From assembly GCF_944324505.1 (NCBI RefSeq), contig NZ_CALUWO010000006.1, positions 62,001 through 126,000 on the forward strand: 64,000 nt of DNA, written 5' to 3'. Shown in pieces: positions 1 through 6,971 of the stretch. The first letter of the stretch is position 1. Every line of letters starts with the position of its first letter. The translations under genes were made by a program, and so were the position numbers. This stretch comes from an uncultured Desulfovibrio sp. Its GTDB lineage: Bacteria; Desulfobacterota; Desulfovibrionia; Desulfovibrionales; Desulfovibrionaceae. Below the pieces are notes generated by a model. That model was given only the letters and a program-made list of their open reading frames with translations, searched no databases and had not been told where the DNA came from.

Positions 1-1266
1 GTTGCCCGACACCGGCACATAGTAGGAGCTGGTATTTTCCAGCGAAGCCTGCACATTGTCCATGGTCAGTACAGAGGGCTTGCCCAGCACGCGGGCCTGC
101 CCGTCCTCTTCCAGTGCGCTGACCCGCGCCAGAAAGTAGTCCGAACCATGCGTATAGAGTGTGGAATAGGAAAGACCTGCCGCGCTGGATGCCCCTGCCA
201 TGGGAAAGATGCCGCTGCCCGATGCGCCGCCGCCGCTGCCGCCGCCCGTCCAGTTTTTGCCGTAGGCGCCGGTACCGGACCAGTTGACGCCGAAGTCGCG
301 GGAAAAATCGCTGTCAATGTCCACAATGGCCGCATGAATTTCCACCAGTTCCACGGGCCGGTCCAGATCGGCAATGACCTTGGAATAGTAGCTCATGCGG
401 AATTCGGCATCCGTGACCACCACGGCATTGACGCGGGGGTCGGCAATGATATTGGGGCCGGGAGGGGTGGCTCCGCCCTGTCCGGCATCGCCTTCTGCCG
501 GTGTGCCCGTCGTTTCCTTGGCTGGCGTGGCCGTGCTCATGGCGGCCAGGCCTTTGCCGCGCAGGCCGCTCTGTGCCGACGGCAGGACGGAAACCTTGGA
601 ACTGGTCATGGATTTGCCCGCGGCCATGGCTGCCAGAATGCTGGCCACACCGGGGATGGTCACCGTGGCATCCATACTGCTGACCTGCATATCCTCTGCC
701 CAGGCATGCTTGAGGGGAAAGACCCGCATGACCATGCGGCTGCCCTGGGCCTCTTCAAAGGCCGCCATGGCGGCCTTGAGCTGGTCCACATAAATGGGCG
801 GTCCGCTGACGGACAGCAGATTCTGCGCAGGAATGAGATGCACCGGCAGCTGTGGCGAAATCATGCCCGCGCTGCGCAGCATGTTCCGCAGTTCAGCGGC
901 GGACACGGTGGTGGGGGCAAGAAAGGCGCTGGTTTTTTCGGCATCGTGCCAGAAGGTGACGGTGCGTCCCTGGGTATACCAGCGTACCCCGAAGGCCGAA
1001 CGCATGCCATCCAGAAAGGTTCGTGGCATCAGCTGCTCAAAGCGCCCGCTCATCTGCCCGCTCAGCCCCGAGCTGCAAACAGAGCCGTAGCCCTCGGCAC
1101 GGGCAAAGGCCGAGAGCACCGTGCAGATATTTTCATTATCCGCATAGTAGGAAAAGGCCGACCGGAAGGGCAGCGATGCGCGGGAAGACGCGCAAAGGCC
1201 TTCTGTTGCCAGCAGGCAGCAGAAGACCAGAAGCAGGGCAGAAAGCACAAGCGCACGGCACTTCAA
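1..1266 (-). CDS. sctC: T3SS outer-membrane secretin SctC (partial, C-terminus beyond window)
   Basis: This is the ring-forming outer-membrane pore of the injectisome (YscC/HrcC family). I translated it by hand: 422 codons are open and the frame runs off the window edge. It begins with a lipophilic signal peptide, then an N0-like segment (FRSAFSYYADNENICTVLSAFA), N1/N3-type ring domains and the start of the secretin domain (DIDSDFSRDFGVNW, followed by a Gly/Ser-rich loop and VLGKPSVLTMDN). The start is TTG at 1266, which overlaps the TGA of the chaperone gene upstream (TTGA) and has GGAGG upstream of it, so translation is probably coupled. It is the last visible gene of the minus-strand translocon operon. 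The family call is strong. The rare TTG start is inferred from the overlap and from the lack of a better ATG. Confidence 0.9.
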   Translation of the reverse strand, partial: MKCRALVLSALLLVFCCLLATEGLCASSRASLPFRSAFSYYADNENICTVLSAFARAEGYGSVCSSGLSGQMSGRFEQLMPRTFLDGMRSAFGVRWYTQGRTVTFWHDAEKTSAFLAPTTVSAAELRNMLRSAGMISPQLPVHLIPAQNLLSVSGPPIYVDQLKAAMAAFEEAQGSRMVMRVFPLKHAWAEDMQVSSMDATVTIPGVASILAAMAAGKSMTSSKVSVLPSAQSGLRGKGLAAMSTATPAKETTGTPAEGDAGQGGATPPGPNIIADPRVNAVVVTDAEFRMSYYSKVIADLDRPVELVEIHAAIVDIDSDFSRDFGVNWSGTGAYGKNWTGGGSGGGASGSGIFPMAGASSAAGLSYSTLYTHGSDYFLARVSALEEDGQARVLGKPSVLTMDNVQASLENTSSYYVPVSGN

Positions 1267-1754
1267 TAGACGCCTCCGAAAAAGCGGTCCGGCATGGCAA
1301 AGGGTGATTCCCCCCCCGTGGCTTTCCCGGGGGTGGCATGAAGGACACGCTTCCACCATGACAGATCATTGAGAAAGTCCCGCACGGCTTCGTCAAACTG
1401 CCGTTGCGGCACATCAAGTTCCAGCAGCGACTGGAGAATGAGGCAGTCCCCGGACGTGCCGGACGTGAGCAGGCTGTCTCCCGGCCGCTCCAGGGCCACC
1501 ACCGACGCCCGGACAGCGCAGATGCCGGCCTGCTGGCGCAGAACGCTGCGCAGCAGCTCCTCGCGGTCCGGCCCTGCGGGCGGCAGGGAAAGCAGCTCCG
1601 CCCGCAGGACGCACCGGCGCCCATCCGGCGAAAGCAGGGTCACGCTCAGGTCATTTTCCAGGGCAAAACGGTAGGATCCGTCCTTTTCCGGTCGGGGGGT
1701 CTTCCAGTGGGCCATTGCGGCAAGGGCGCTTGCCCTGTCATCCAGTAGAGCCAT
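1263..1754 (-). CDS. CesT-type T3SS chaperone
   Basis: This 163-residue acidic protein has the size and the alternating helix/strand pattern of class I (CesT/SycE-like) chaperones, which bind secreted substrates in the cytoplasm before export. The visible pattern is an N-terminal helix (MALLDDRASALAAMAHW), a strand region (YRFALENDLSVTLLSPDG) and a C-terminal helix around FDEAVRDFLNDLSWW. I chose ATG 1754 because AGGA lies six bases upstream; an in-frame TTG at 1853 would give a longer protein but has no ribosome site. It sits between sctB and sctC in a translocon operon, so a translocator or effector is its probable client. Sequence similarity within this family is always weak, so the class call rests on size, pattern and context. 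Confidence 0.7.
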   Translation of the reverse strand: MALLDDRASALAAMAHWKTPRPEKDGSYRFALENDLSVTLLSPDGRRCVLRAELLSLPPAGPDREELLRSVLRQQAGICAVRASVVALERPGDSLLTSGTSGDCLILQSLLELDVPQRQFDEAVRDFLNDLSWWKRVLHATPGKATGGESPFAMPDRFFGGVY

Positions 1755-1845
1755 GGTCTGTCCTGCACAGGTAACTAACGTGTTTGGGAGCAAGGGTATG
1801 CAAAAACGGCCGGCCTCGTCAAATGCTTTTGCCCTGCCGGTTTTC

Positions 1846-2622
1846 TCAGCCAAGAATCTTTGTGCGCGTCTGATTCATGTTGGCCTGCATGGCATTCATG
1901 AAGTCCAGAGACTTGCTCACAAGGTCCTTCATGGCGTCGTTGGTCTGCTTGGTCTGCTCCATCATGGTGCGAATCTGTTCCTGCTGGGCTTCCAAGCGCT
2001 TGGCCTCGGCATTGCGCAGCCCTTCGGCATATTCCCCGCCGCTGGTGATTATGCTGCCGGCAGAGGAAATCATGGTGTTCATGGACTGCGCCACGGCTGC
2101 CGTAAGCTGGGCATCCGCATTGGAACCGGCCCTGAAGTTCAGCTTGCCCGAATCCGAACGGCCCACACCAGTGGCGGCCAGGCCCATGCTGGCCGCCCCG
2201 GCAGCCATATTCACCACGGCGCCGGCCACGGCGCAGGCAAACTTCTGCATGGCGCCCTTTTCCATCTTGTCGGCCTGCTGCTCCATCAGCCCCACAATCT
2301 GCATGCCCTGCGACTGGATGAGGCTGCGGTTGATGCGCCGCTGCTCCGCGGCATCCTGCGTGATGACACCGGCAAGCAGGGCCGCCGGACTGGGCAGGGC
2401 CACCCAGTCGTCGGGATTGACGGCAGCGGAGGTCTTGGGTTCCGCCAGATCAGGCAGCGCATTGGCGACATGCTTCAGGGCAGCGGAAAAGTCCTTGCCC
2501 TCCTGGATGGCCTGGAGCATGGCCTCTTCCACCTTGGCGGAGGAAACGCCATGGCTCTGCGCCTGTTCCAGCAAGAGGTTATACTGGGTGGCATTATAGC
2601 CTGTTACGTTCTCTATGCTCAT
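1846..2622 (-). CDS. sctB: T3SS translocon protein SctB (YopD/EspB-like small translocator)
   Basis: This 258-residue protein is probably the small hydrophobic translocator, which inserts with SctE into the host membrane to form the translocation pore. It has one central hydrophobic Ala/Gly/Met-rich stretch (about residues 125-150, FACAVAGAVVNMAAGAASMG) flanked by amphipathic helices. A long C-terminal coiled-coil follows (NAEAKRLEAQQEQIRTMMEQ). No signal peptide is visible, as expected for a T3SS substrate. ATG 2622 has AAGGAA upstream. The gene lies 38 bp after sctE and is followed by a CesT-type chaperone. Which of SctB or SctE it is was assigned from its single hydrophobic segment and small size. 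Confidence 0.75.
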   Translation of the reverse strand: MSIENVTGYNATQYNLLLEQAQSHGVSSAKVEEAMLQAIQEGKDFSAALKHVANALPDLAEPKTSAAVNPDDWVALPSPAALLAGVITQDAAEQRRINRSLIQSQGMQIVGLMEQQADKMEKGAMQKFACAVAGAVVNMAAGAASMGLAATGVGRSDSGKLNFRAGSNADAQLTAAVAQSMNTMISSAGSIITSGGEYAEGLRNAEAKRLEAQQEQIRTMMEQTKQTNDAMKDLVSKSLDFMNAMQANMNQTRTKILG

Positions 2623-2660
2623 GACACGTTCCTTTCTGGTCGTGGTCAGCGTCTATGTCA

Positions 2661-3797
2661 TCAGGCCATGGCGGGATTGCCGGCGAGGATGGCGGCATTG
2701 GTCTGGGCACCTTCCTGTACAATGTCGGACACGGTTTGCAGCGTCTGTTCGGAGCGCTGCATCATTTCCTTGAGATGTTCGATGTCCAGATCATTGGCCA
2801 TGGCGATTCGCTCAAGAATGGCCTGCAACCGCTTCTGCTGGGCTTGCAGGAAGCTGATATCCTTCTGATTCGAGGCAGAGGCAATGCTTGTGGCGCTCTG
2901 GGCAATGGTATTGGCCCCGCCCAGCCCCGTGGCCACGCGGGCCGTGATGGAAGCCGCCTTTTCAAAGGTTTCCACACTCTTGGAAGCGGCCTTTACTGCC
3001 GTTCCCACCGCCTTGCTGGCCGTTCCGGCCGCGCCCGTACCGAAACTGAGGGCAATGAGGGCCGCCGAGGTCAGCAGGTCCACCGCCATCTTGGTCCAGG
3101 TGGTGGCCGATTCGCTTGCCCCGCAGGCATCCATGATCTTGCCGATGATGAAGGCCGGACTGAATCCCGCCTTGCCGCCTGTGGCCTCCTCCGTGATGGA
3201 GCTGGCCAGCAGCGCCATGGAGGCGACCCCCACCGCGATGAGCGCCACGCCGCTCCCCCCGGCAGCCACACCCACGGCGCCCGCAGCAATCATGGCCACG
3301 GAAGCCACGGCGGCCAGCGCCAGACCGATATACTTGAATGCCTTGAGCAGGCCGTCCAGAAAACTCTGGCTCTTGGCCTTTTCCAGCTGTTCCTGGATGG
3401 ACTTGAGCTTTTCCTCGTTGGCCTGGGCACGTTCCTGCGCATGGGCTTCCAGGCTGGCAATGCCCGCCTTGGTCTCGGTGCGGCGCTGCTCAAAGCCCAC
3501 GGCGTCCAGCAGCGTTTCCAGTGAAAGTCCTCCCATGGTCAGGCCGCCTGTCACGAACGTGCTGCCCTCCCCCGTTTTTCCGCTGGTGCCGCTGGAGGCT
3601 CCCAGCCTGGGCTGCTCCAGCACGGGCAGGGAGTTTCCGGTGGCAGCCATCAGGCTGTCCAGCATCTTGCGGGCACTTTCCTGCGAACCGGGAACCGTGA
3701 CCTTGCCCTGTGTCTGCAACTGCTGCGCGGCAAGCTGGGTCAGGGCAGAAAAATCCAGGGTCTGTGAACCCTGCGTATTCTGAATGGAAGTGGGCAT
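2661..3797 (-). CDS. sctE: T3SS translocon protein SctE (YopB/IpaB/EspD-like large translocator)
   Basis: This 378-residue protein has the IpaB/YopB architecture: an N-terminal coiled-coil (LEAHAQERAQANEEKLKSIQ), a long double hydrophobic segment (YIGLALAAVASVAMIAAGAV, then VALIAVGVASMALLASS) and a second hydrophobic region (LLTSAALIALSFGTGAAGTA). The C-terminal helix ends in DIVQEGAQTNAAILAGNP. It would form the host-membrane pore with SctB. ATG 3797 has AGGAG four bases after the stop of the SycD-like chaperone gene. A longer upstream reading of the same frame only overlaps that chaperone and was rejected. The order chaperone, large translocator, small translocator matches the canonical lcrH-yopB-yopD arrangement. 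Confidence 0.85.
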   Translation of the reverse strand: MPTSIQNTQGSQTLDFSALTQLAAQQLQTQGKVTVPGSQESARKMLDSLMAATGNSLPVLEQPRLGASSGTSGKTGEGSTFVTGGLTMGGLSLETLLDAVGFEQRRTETKAGIASLEAHAQERAQANEEKLKSIQEQLEKAKSQSFLDGLLKAFKYIGLALAAVASVAMIAAGAVGVAAGGSGVALIAVGVASMALLASSITEEATGGKAGFSPAFIIGKIMDACGASESATTWTKMAVDLLTSAALIALSFGTGAAGTASKAVGTAVKAASKSVETFEKAASITARVATGLGGANTIAQSATSIASASNQKDISFLQAQQKRLQAILERIAMANDLDIEHLKEMMQRSEQTLQTVSDIVQEGAQTNAAILAGNPAMA

Positions 3798-3801
3798 AGG
3801 G

Positions 3802-4332
3802 TTACTCCTTGGCCAGTGCTGCCAGCAGGGCGCGGATACGGTCATGGCAGGCCTTGTGGGCGGGAATGGATTCGTCGCCCAGGCCGAGGGCGGCGCGGAA
3901 GGAATTGGCCGCATTCTCGCCGTCACCCAGCTTCAGATAGCACAGGCCGCCGTGATAGAAGGGCGTGGGGTCCTTGAGGGCGCCGACAGCCCCGGCCATG
4001 CCGTAGGTATCAATGGCCAGCTGATAGGCTTCGCGGGCCTGAAGGCAGCCGGCCAGCCCCATCCAGTAGCGGGGATCATTGCCGTCATAGAGACAAAGAC
4101 CGCGGAACATGCTTTCGGCATCCTTGTAATTGCCCATATTGTACAGATTATACGCATAGGCATAGGCGGATTCCATGGCCTCCTTGCTGATATTGAAGAC
4201 ATCGGCAAGGGTTGCGCCCTTTTCCAGGGCCGACTGCATGGTCGCAAACTCTTCTTCCGTAAGTCCCGCCGCCTTGGCCATTTCCTTCAGGGCGGACTGA
4301 ACTTCCTGTTCCTGGTCGACATTGGGGGTCAT
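3802..4332 (-). CDS. LcrH/SycD/IpgC-type TPR chaperone of the translocators
   Basis: This 176-residue tetratricopeptide class II chaperone binds the two translocators in the cytoplasm and keeps them apart before secretion. TPR-like helices are visible: YAYNLYNMGNYKDAESMFRG, then DPRYWMGLAGCLQAREAYQL, then PTPFYHGGLCYLKLGDGENA, the standard LcrH layout of an N-terminal cap followed by three TPRs. The start is ATG 4332, preceded by GAAGGAG; a longer upstream frame overlaps the filament gene's intergenic sequence and has no ribosome site. The stop is four bases before the ATG of sctE, which suggests translational coupling with its client. The family call is secure; the exact orthologue name is not. 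Confidence 0.88.
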   Translation of the reverse strand: MTPNVDQEQEVQSALKEMAKAAGLTEEEFATMQSALEKGATLADVFNISKEAMESAYAYAYNLYNMGNYKDAESMFRGLCLYDGNDPRYWMGLAGCLQAREAYQLAIDTYGMAGAVGALKDPTPFYHGGLCYLKLGDGENAANSFRAALGLGDESIPAHKACHDRIRALLAALAKE

Positions 4333-4433
4333 AACAAGCTCCTTCAAAGGTTGGACTGCGTGTGGCGGGCGGGGACTGCACGAAGCACCGCCACACACGA
4401 ATGATGCCGTCCCTGCCCTGCGGGCCGCGCGGG

Positions 4434-5069
4434 CTACTGGCCCCTGGCCAGACTGGTAAGAGTCTGGTTGGCGTTGGCTATCTGGGTATTGGCGCCCTGC
4501 AGGTAGGAATTGTACTGGCCCATGTAATCCTGGATATAGACCATCTCCTGCTGGGTATTGGTGCCCAGTTCTTCCAGACGGCTTTCCAGCGAGGTAATGG
4601 CCACGTCCCATTCGTCCGCACTGTGCGAATAGTTGTTGGCTGTCCGGTCCATGGCCAGACCGTGCAGCTCCATGTAATCCACCATTTCCTGACTCATGAA
4701 CGTGGCGTTGTTTCCCTTGGGCACGGTTTCCGTACGGCTTGTTTCATAGATGATGTTGCCAGAGTCATCAACCATGACATTCCCGTCGGCATCCTTCTTG
4801 GGCACATTGAAGGTGGCCGTCTTGTCGGCATCGTTGCCCACGCCGGCCTTGGCATCGGCCTGGGCCTGCCGGGCCTCGTTGAGCAGCTGGGAGACCAGCT
4901 TCTGTTCGTCCTGGGCCTCGGAGATAGCCTCCATCTTGCCCATGGCCTGGCTCTTGGCGGTTTCTGCCAGTTCCAGCTGCAACTGGGCAAACATGAGCTG
5001 CAAGCTCGTGGTGGGACCAAGTTCTCCAAGGGAAACCGACGAGGTGGAAGAAAAGGTAACCTGACTCAT
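4434..5069 (-). CDS. sctA: EspA/SseB-like T3SS filament or tip protein, third tandem copy
   Basis: This 211-residue protein has no signal peptide. Its conserved N-terminal helix (TTSLQLMFAQLQLELAETAK) and conserved C-terminal coiled-coil (MVYIQDYMGQYNSYLQGANT, ending in LTSLARGQ) match the layout of EspA, with an N-terminal helix, a variable surface domain and a C-terminal coiled-coil. I assign it from that layout and from its place just upstream of the translocator chaperone; no alignment was run. It is the longest of three tandem copies. Its middle section (about residues 77-125, GVGNDADKTATFNVPKKDAD onwards) shares no obvious sequence with the other two. It is 18 bp downstream of the second copy. 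It may instead be a SctA tip protein of another subtype. Confidence 0.7.
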   Translation of the reverse strand: MSQVTFSSTSSVSLGELGPTTSLQLMFAQLQLELAETAKSQAMGKMEAISEAQDEQKLVSQLLNEARQAQADAKAGVGNDADKTATFNVPKKDADGNVMVDDSGNIIYETSRTETVPKGNNATFMSQEMVDYMELHGLAMDRTANNYSHSADEWDVAITSLESRLEELGTNTQQEMVYIQDYMGQYNSYLQGANTQIANANQTLTSLARGQ

Positions 5070-5087
5070 ACCGCCTCCCTACAGACG

Positions 5088-5678
5088 CTATTGTCCGCGT
5101 GCCAGATTAGTAAGGGTCTGGTTGGCATTGGATATCTGGGTATTGGCGCCCTGCAAGTAGGAGTTGTACTGGCCCATGTAGTCCTGAATGTAGACCATCT
5201 CCTGCTGGGTATTGGTGCCCAGTTCTTCCAGACGGCTTTCCAGCGAGGTGATGGCCACGTCCCATTCGTCCGCAAGCTGGAGGTGGTCGCCATTGGACTT
5301 GTCATAGGCCAGGCCGTGGGCATCCATATAGTCCACCATTTCCTGGGACATGGGGATGGCGCTGTCCGTGCTTGTTTCCGTTTGCGTATACGTGCTCCCG
5401 TCTTCTCGCGTAAACGTATAGGTGTACGACTGTTTGCTGTTCACGCCGGCCTTGGCATCGGCCTGGGCCTGCCGGGCCTCGTTGAGCAGCTGGGAGACCA
5501 GCTGCTGTTCGTCCTGGGCCTCGGAGATGGCCTCCATCTTGCCCATGGCCTGGGTCTTGGCCGTTTCCGCCAGTTCCAGCTGCAATTGGGCAAACATGAG
5601 CTGCAGGCTGGTGGTGGGACCAAGTTCCCCAAGCGAAACCGAGGAAGTGGTATTGAGATTGACCTGATTCATATGCAC
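5088..5678 (-). CDS. sctA: EspA/SseB-like T3SS filament or tip protein, second tandem copy
   Basis: This 196-residue paralogue of its two neighbours shares nearly identical first 75 and last 65 residues with them, both in protein and in DNA. The central segment (about residues 77-110) is Thr/Ser/Tyr-rich (SYTYTFTREDGSTYTQTETS) and differs completely from the neighbours. The start MHMNQVNLN differs from the MSQV starts of the other copies, and MNQ three residues in could be the real start. It lies 20 bp after the first copy in transcription order. The probable role is polymerising or tip-capping extracellular subunits on the needle, presenting the variable middle region to the host. That role is inferred from EspA and SseB. 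Confidence 0.7.
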   Translation of the reverse strand: MHMNQVNLNTTSSVSLGELGPTTSLQLMFAQLQLELAETAKTQAMGKMEAISEAQDEQQLVSQLLNEARQAQADAKAGVNSKQSYTYTFTREDGSTYTQTETSTDSAIPMSQEMVDYMDAHGLAYDKSNGDHLQLADEWDVAITSLESRLEELGTNTQQEMVYIQDYMGQYNSYLQGANTQISNANQTLTNLARGQ

Positions 5679-5698
5679 AATTCCTTGTAAAGCCTGTC

Positions 5699-6262
5699 CT
5701 ACTGTCCGCGAGCCAGACTGGTAAGGGTCTGGTTGGCATTGGATATCTGGGTATTGGCGCCCTGCAAGTAGGAGTTGTACTGGCCCATGTAGTCCTGAAT
5801 ATAGACCATCTCCTGCTGGGTATTGGTGCCCAGTTCTTCCAGGCGCCCCTCAAGGGCTGTAATGGCCACGTCCCATTCATCCGAACTATGGTTGTAGTCA
5901 TTGCCGGTCTTGTCGTAGGCCAGACCGTGGGCATCCATATAGTCCACCATTTCCTTGGACATCAGGGTGCAGTTCTTGGTATTTTTTTCCGTTGTTCCGT
6001 TGGAATAGGTCTCGCTCTGCGTGCCGGCGGAAATGCCCGAATTGGCGTCAGCCTTGGACTGCCGGGCCTCGTTGAGCAGCTGAGAAACGAACTTCTGCTC
6101 CTCCTGGGCCTCGGAGATGGCCTCCATCTTGTCCATGGCCTGGGTCTTGGCGGTTTCCGCCAGTTCCAGCTGCAACTGGGCAAACATGAGCTGCAGGCTC
6201 GTGGTGGGACCAAGCTCTCCCAGGGAAACCGAGGAGGTGGAGGAAAAATTGACCTGACTCAT
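5699..6262 (-). CDS. sctA: EspA/SseB-like T3SS filament or tip protein, first tandem copy
   Basis: This 187-residue protein is the first of three tandem paralogues in transcription order. It has the shared N-terminal helix (SVSLGELGPTTSLQLMFAQL) and the shared C-terminus with the motif EELGTNTQQEMVYIQDYMGQ. The short central region (GISAGTQSETYSNGTTEKNT) is unique to this copy and contains a cysteine (NTKNCTL) that the other two lack at this place. ATG 6262 has an AAAGGA-like ribosome site. The 89-bp gap to the upstream 99-residue gene shows no promoter I can recognise, so it is probably part of the operon driven from 6692-6707. Confidence 0.7.
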   Translation of the reverse strand: MSQVNFSSTSSVSLGELGPTTSLQLMFAQLQLELAETAKTQAMDKMEAISEAQEEQKFVSQLLNEARQSKADANSGISAGTQSETYSNGTTEKNTKNCTLMSKEMVDYMDAHGLAYDKTGNDYNHSSDEWDVAITALEGRLEELGTNTQQEMVYIQDYMGQYNSYLQGANTQISNANQTLTSLARGQ

Positions 6263-6351
6263 AGAGAAATCCTTTACTCGTCTTACCCTGTCATGATGAA
6301 AAGGTACACGTCAGCCGGATAACAGCGTCAGCACCGGCGCTGCCCGCATGC

Positions 6352-6651
6352 CTACAGGCGGACAATGTTCCGGCGCCCGCCTCCGGGAATGCCCCCAGCA
6401 GCCGGACGGGCAGCGGCACGAGCCTGAGCGGCGCGGGCTTCACCGGCACGGCGGGCTTCGGCCTCGGCGTTTTCGAGCATCCGGCGCAGTTCTGGCGACA
6501 GCGACGCCGTATCCGTCTTTTCCTGCCCCTGCTCCGGCAGACCGAGCTGCTTGCGCATGGCTTTTTCCTGATTTTCCAGGCGGGAGAATTCTTCACGGAG
6601 AGCGGCGAACTCTTCCATCTGCTTCTTCATATCCTGTTCAGTAAACGACAT
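6352..6651 (-). CDS. Small coiled-coil protein at the head of the translocon operon
   Basis: This 99-residue protein is not recognised. The first half is strongly charged and predicted coiled-coil (DMKKQMEEFAALREEFSRLE, then NQEKAMRKQLGLPEQGQEK). The middle is an Ala/Glu/Arg helix, and the C-terminus is Gly/Pro-rich and basic (GGIPGGGRRNIVRL). ATG 6651 has a very good AAGGAG ribosome site and lies about 30 bp downstream of the predicted sigma-54 start site, so it is almost certainly expressed. Its position just before three filament genes suggests a filament chaperone (CesAB-like) or a small secreted subunit. Neither can be shown from the sequence. Confidence 0.65.
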   Translation of the reverse strand: MSFTEQDMKKQMEEFAALREEFSRLENQEKAMRKQLGLPEQGQEKTDTASLSPELRRMLENAEAEARRAGEARAAQARAAARPAAGGIPGGGRRNIVRL

Positions 6652-6691
6652 GGGGAACTCCTTTGTGGGTTGCGTGGTTGCTCTCTAATGT

Positions 6692-6707
6692 AGCATAAAG
6701 CGTGCCA
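6692..6707 (-). promoter_or_regulatory. Sigma-54 (-24/-12) promoter of the translocon operon
   Basis: Read on the minus strand, the sequence is TGGCACGCTTTATGCT: invariant GG, exactly ten bases, invariant GC, and a full TGGCACG -24 element. Transcription would begin near 6681, about 30 bases before the ATG of the 99-residue gene. Consensus match and spacing are seen directly; activity is inferred. Confidence 0.8.
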
Positions 6708-6768
6708 GACAGGTATTTTGCTGAAAACACAGAAAAATCATCTGTCATTTCATGAAGATGAAAACATC

Positions 6769-6796
6769 GTTGGCATTGCACGCCGCATGTGCCAAC
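6769..6796. promoter_or_regulatory. Inverted repeat GTTGGCA-N14-TGCCAAC, candidate activator site
   Basis: A perfect 7-bp inverted repeat lies between the two divergent sigma-54 promoters. The half-site TGCCAAC recurs at 6935-6941, near the predicted start site of the sctW operon. The position, about 60-100 bp upstream of both promoters, suits an enhancer for the Fis-type activator encoded at 13537. The binding role is an inference. Confidence 0.4.
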
Positions 6797-6903
6797 AACT
6801 TTGTTTCCATGGACAGGCCGTTGCGGGCAGCGGTCTTCCCCTGCCCCCCGCTTCCCGGCTTCCGGCCTTGCTGTCACGGCAGGCTCATGATACCAGAAAC
6901 ATA

Positions 6904-6919
6904 TGGCATGATTCTGGCA
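6904..6919 (+). promoter_or_regulatory. Sigma-54 (-24/-12) promoter of the sctW-sctU operon
   Basis: The sequence TGGCATGATTCTGGCA keeps GG-N10-GC spacing. The -24 box is good; the -12 box (TGGCA instead of TTGCA) is weaker than at the other sites. A start near 6930 gives a leader of about 40 bases before the sctW ATG at 6972. Confidence 0.6.
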
Positions 6920-6971
6920 TATGGCCTACCATGTTGCCAACAACTTTTTGCCCGGTCGGGAGACATTTGCC

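Noticed and set aside
1753..3783. Long plus-strand open frames opposite the translocator genes
   Set aside because: They run antisense to real T3SS genes, have His/Gly/Arg-skewed composition typical of GC-rich shadow frames, and lack ribosome sites.
4434..6262. CRISPR-like or satellite repeat array
   Set aside because: The repeated DNA is explained by three tandem paralogous coding genes; repeat units are gene-sized and in frame.
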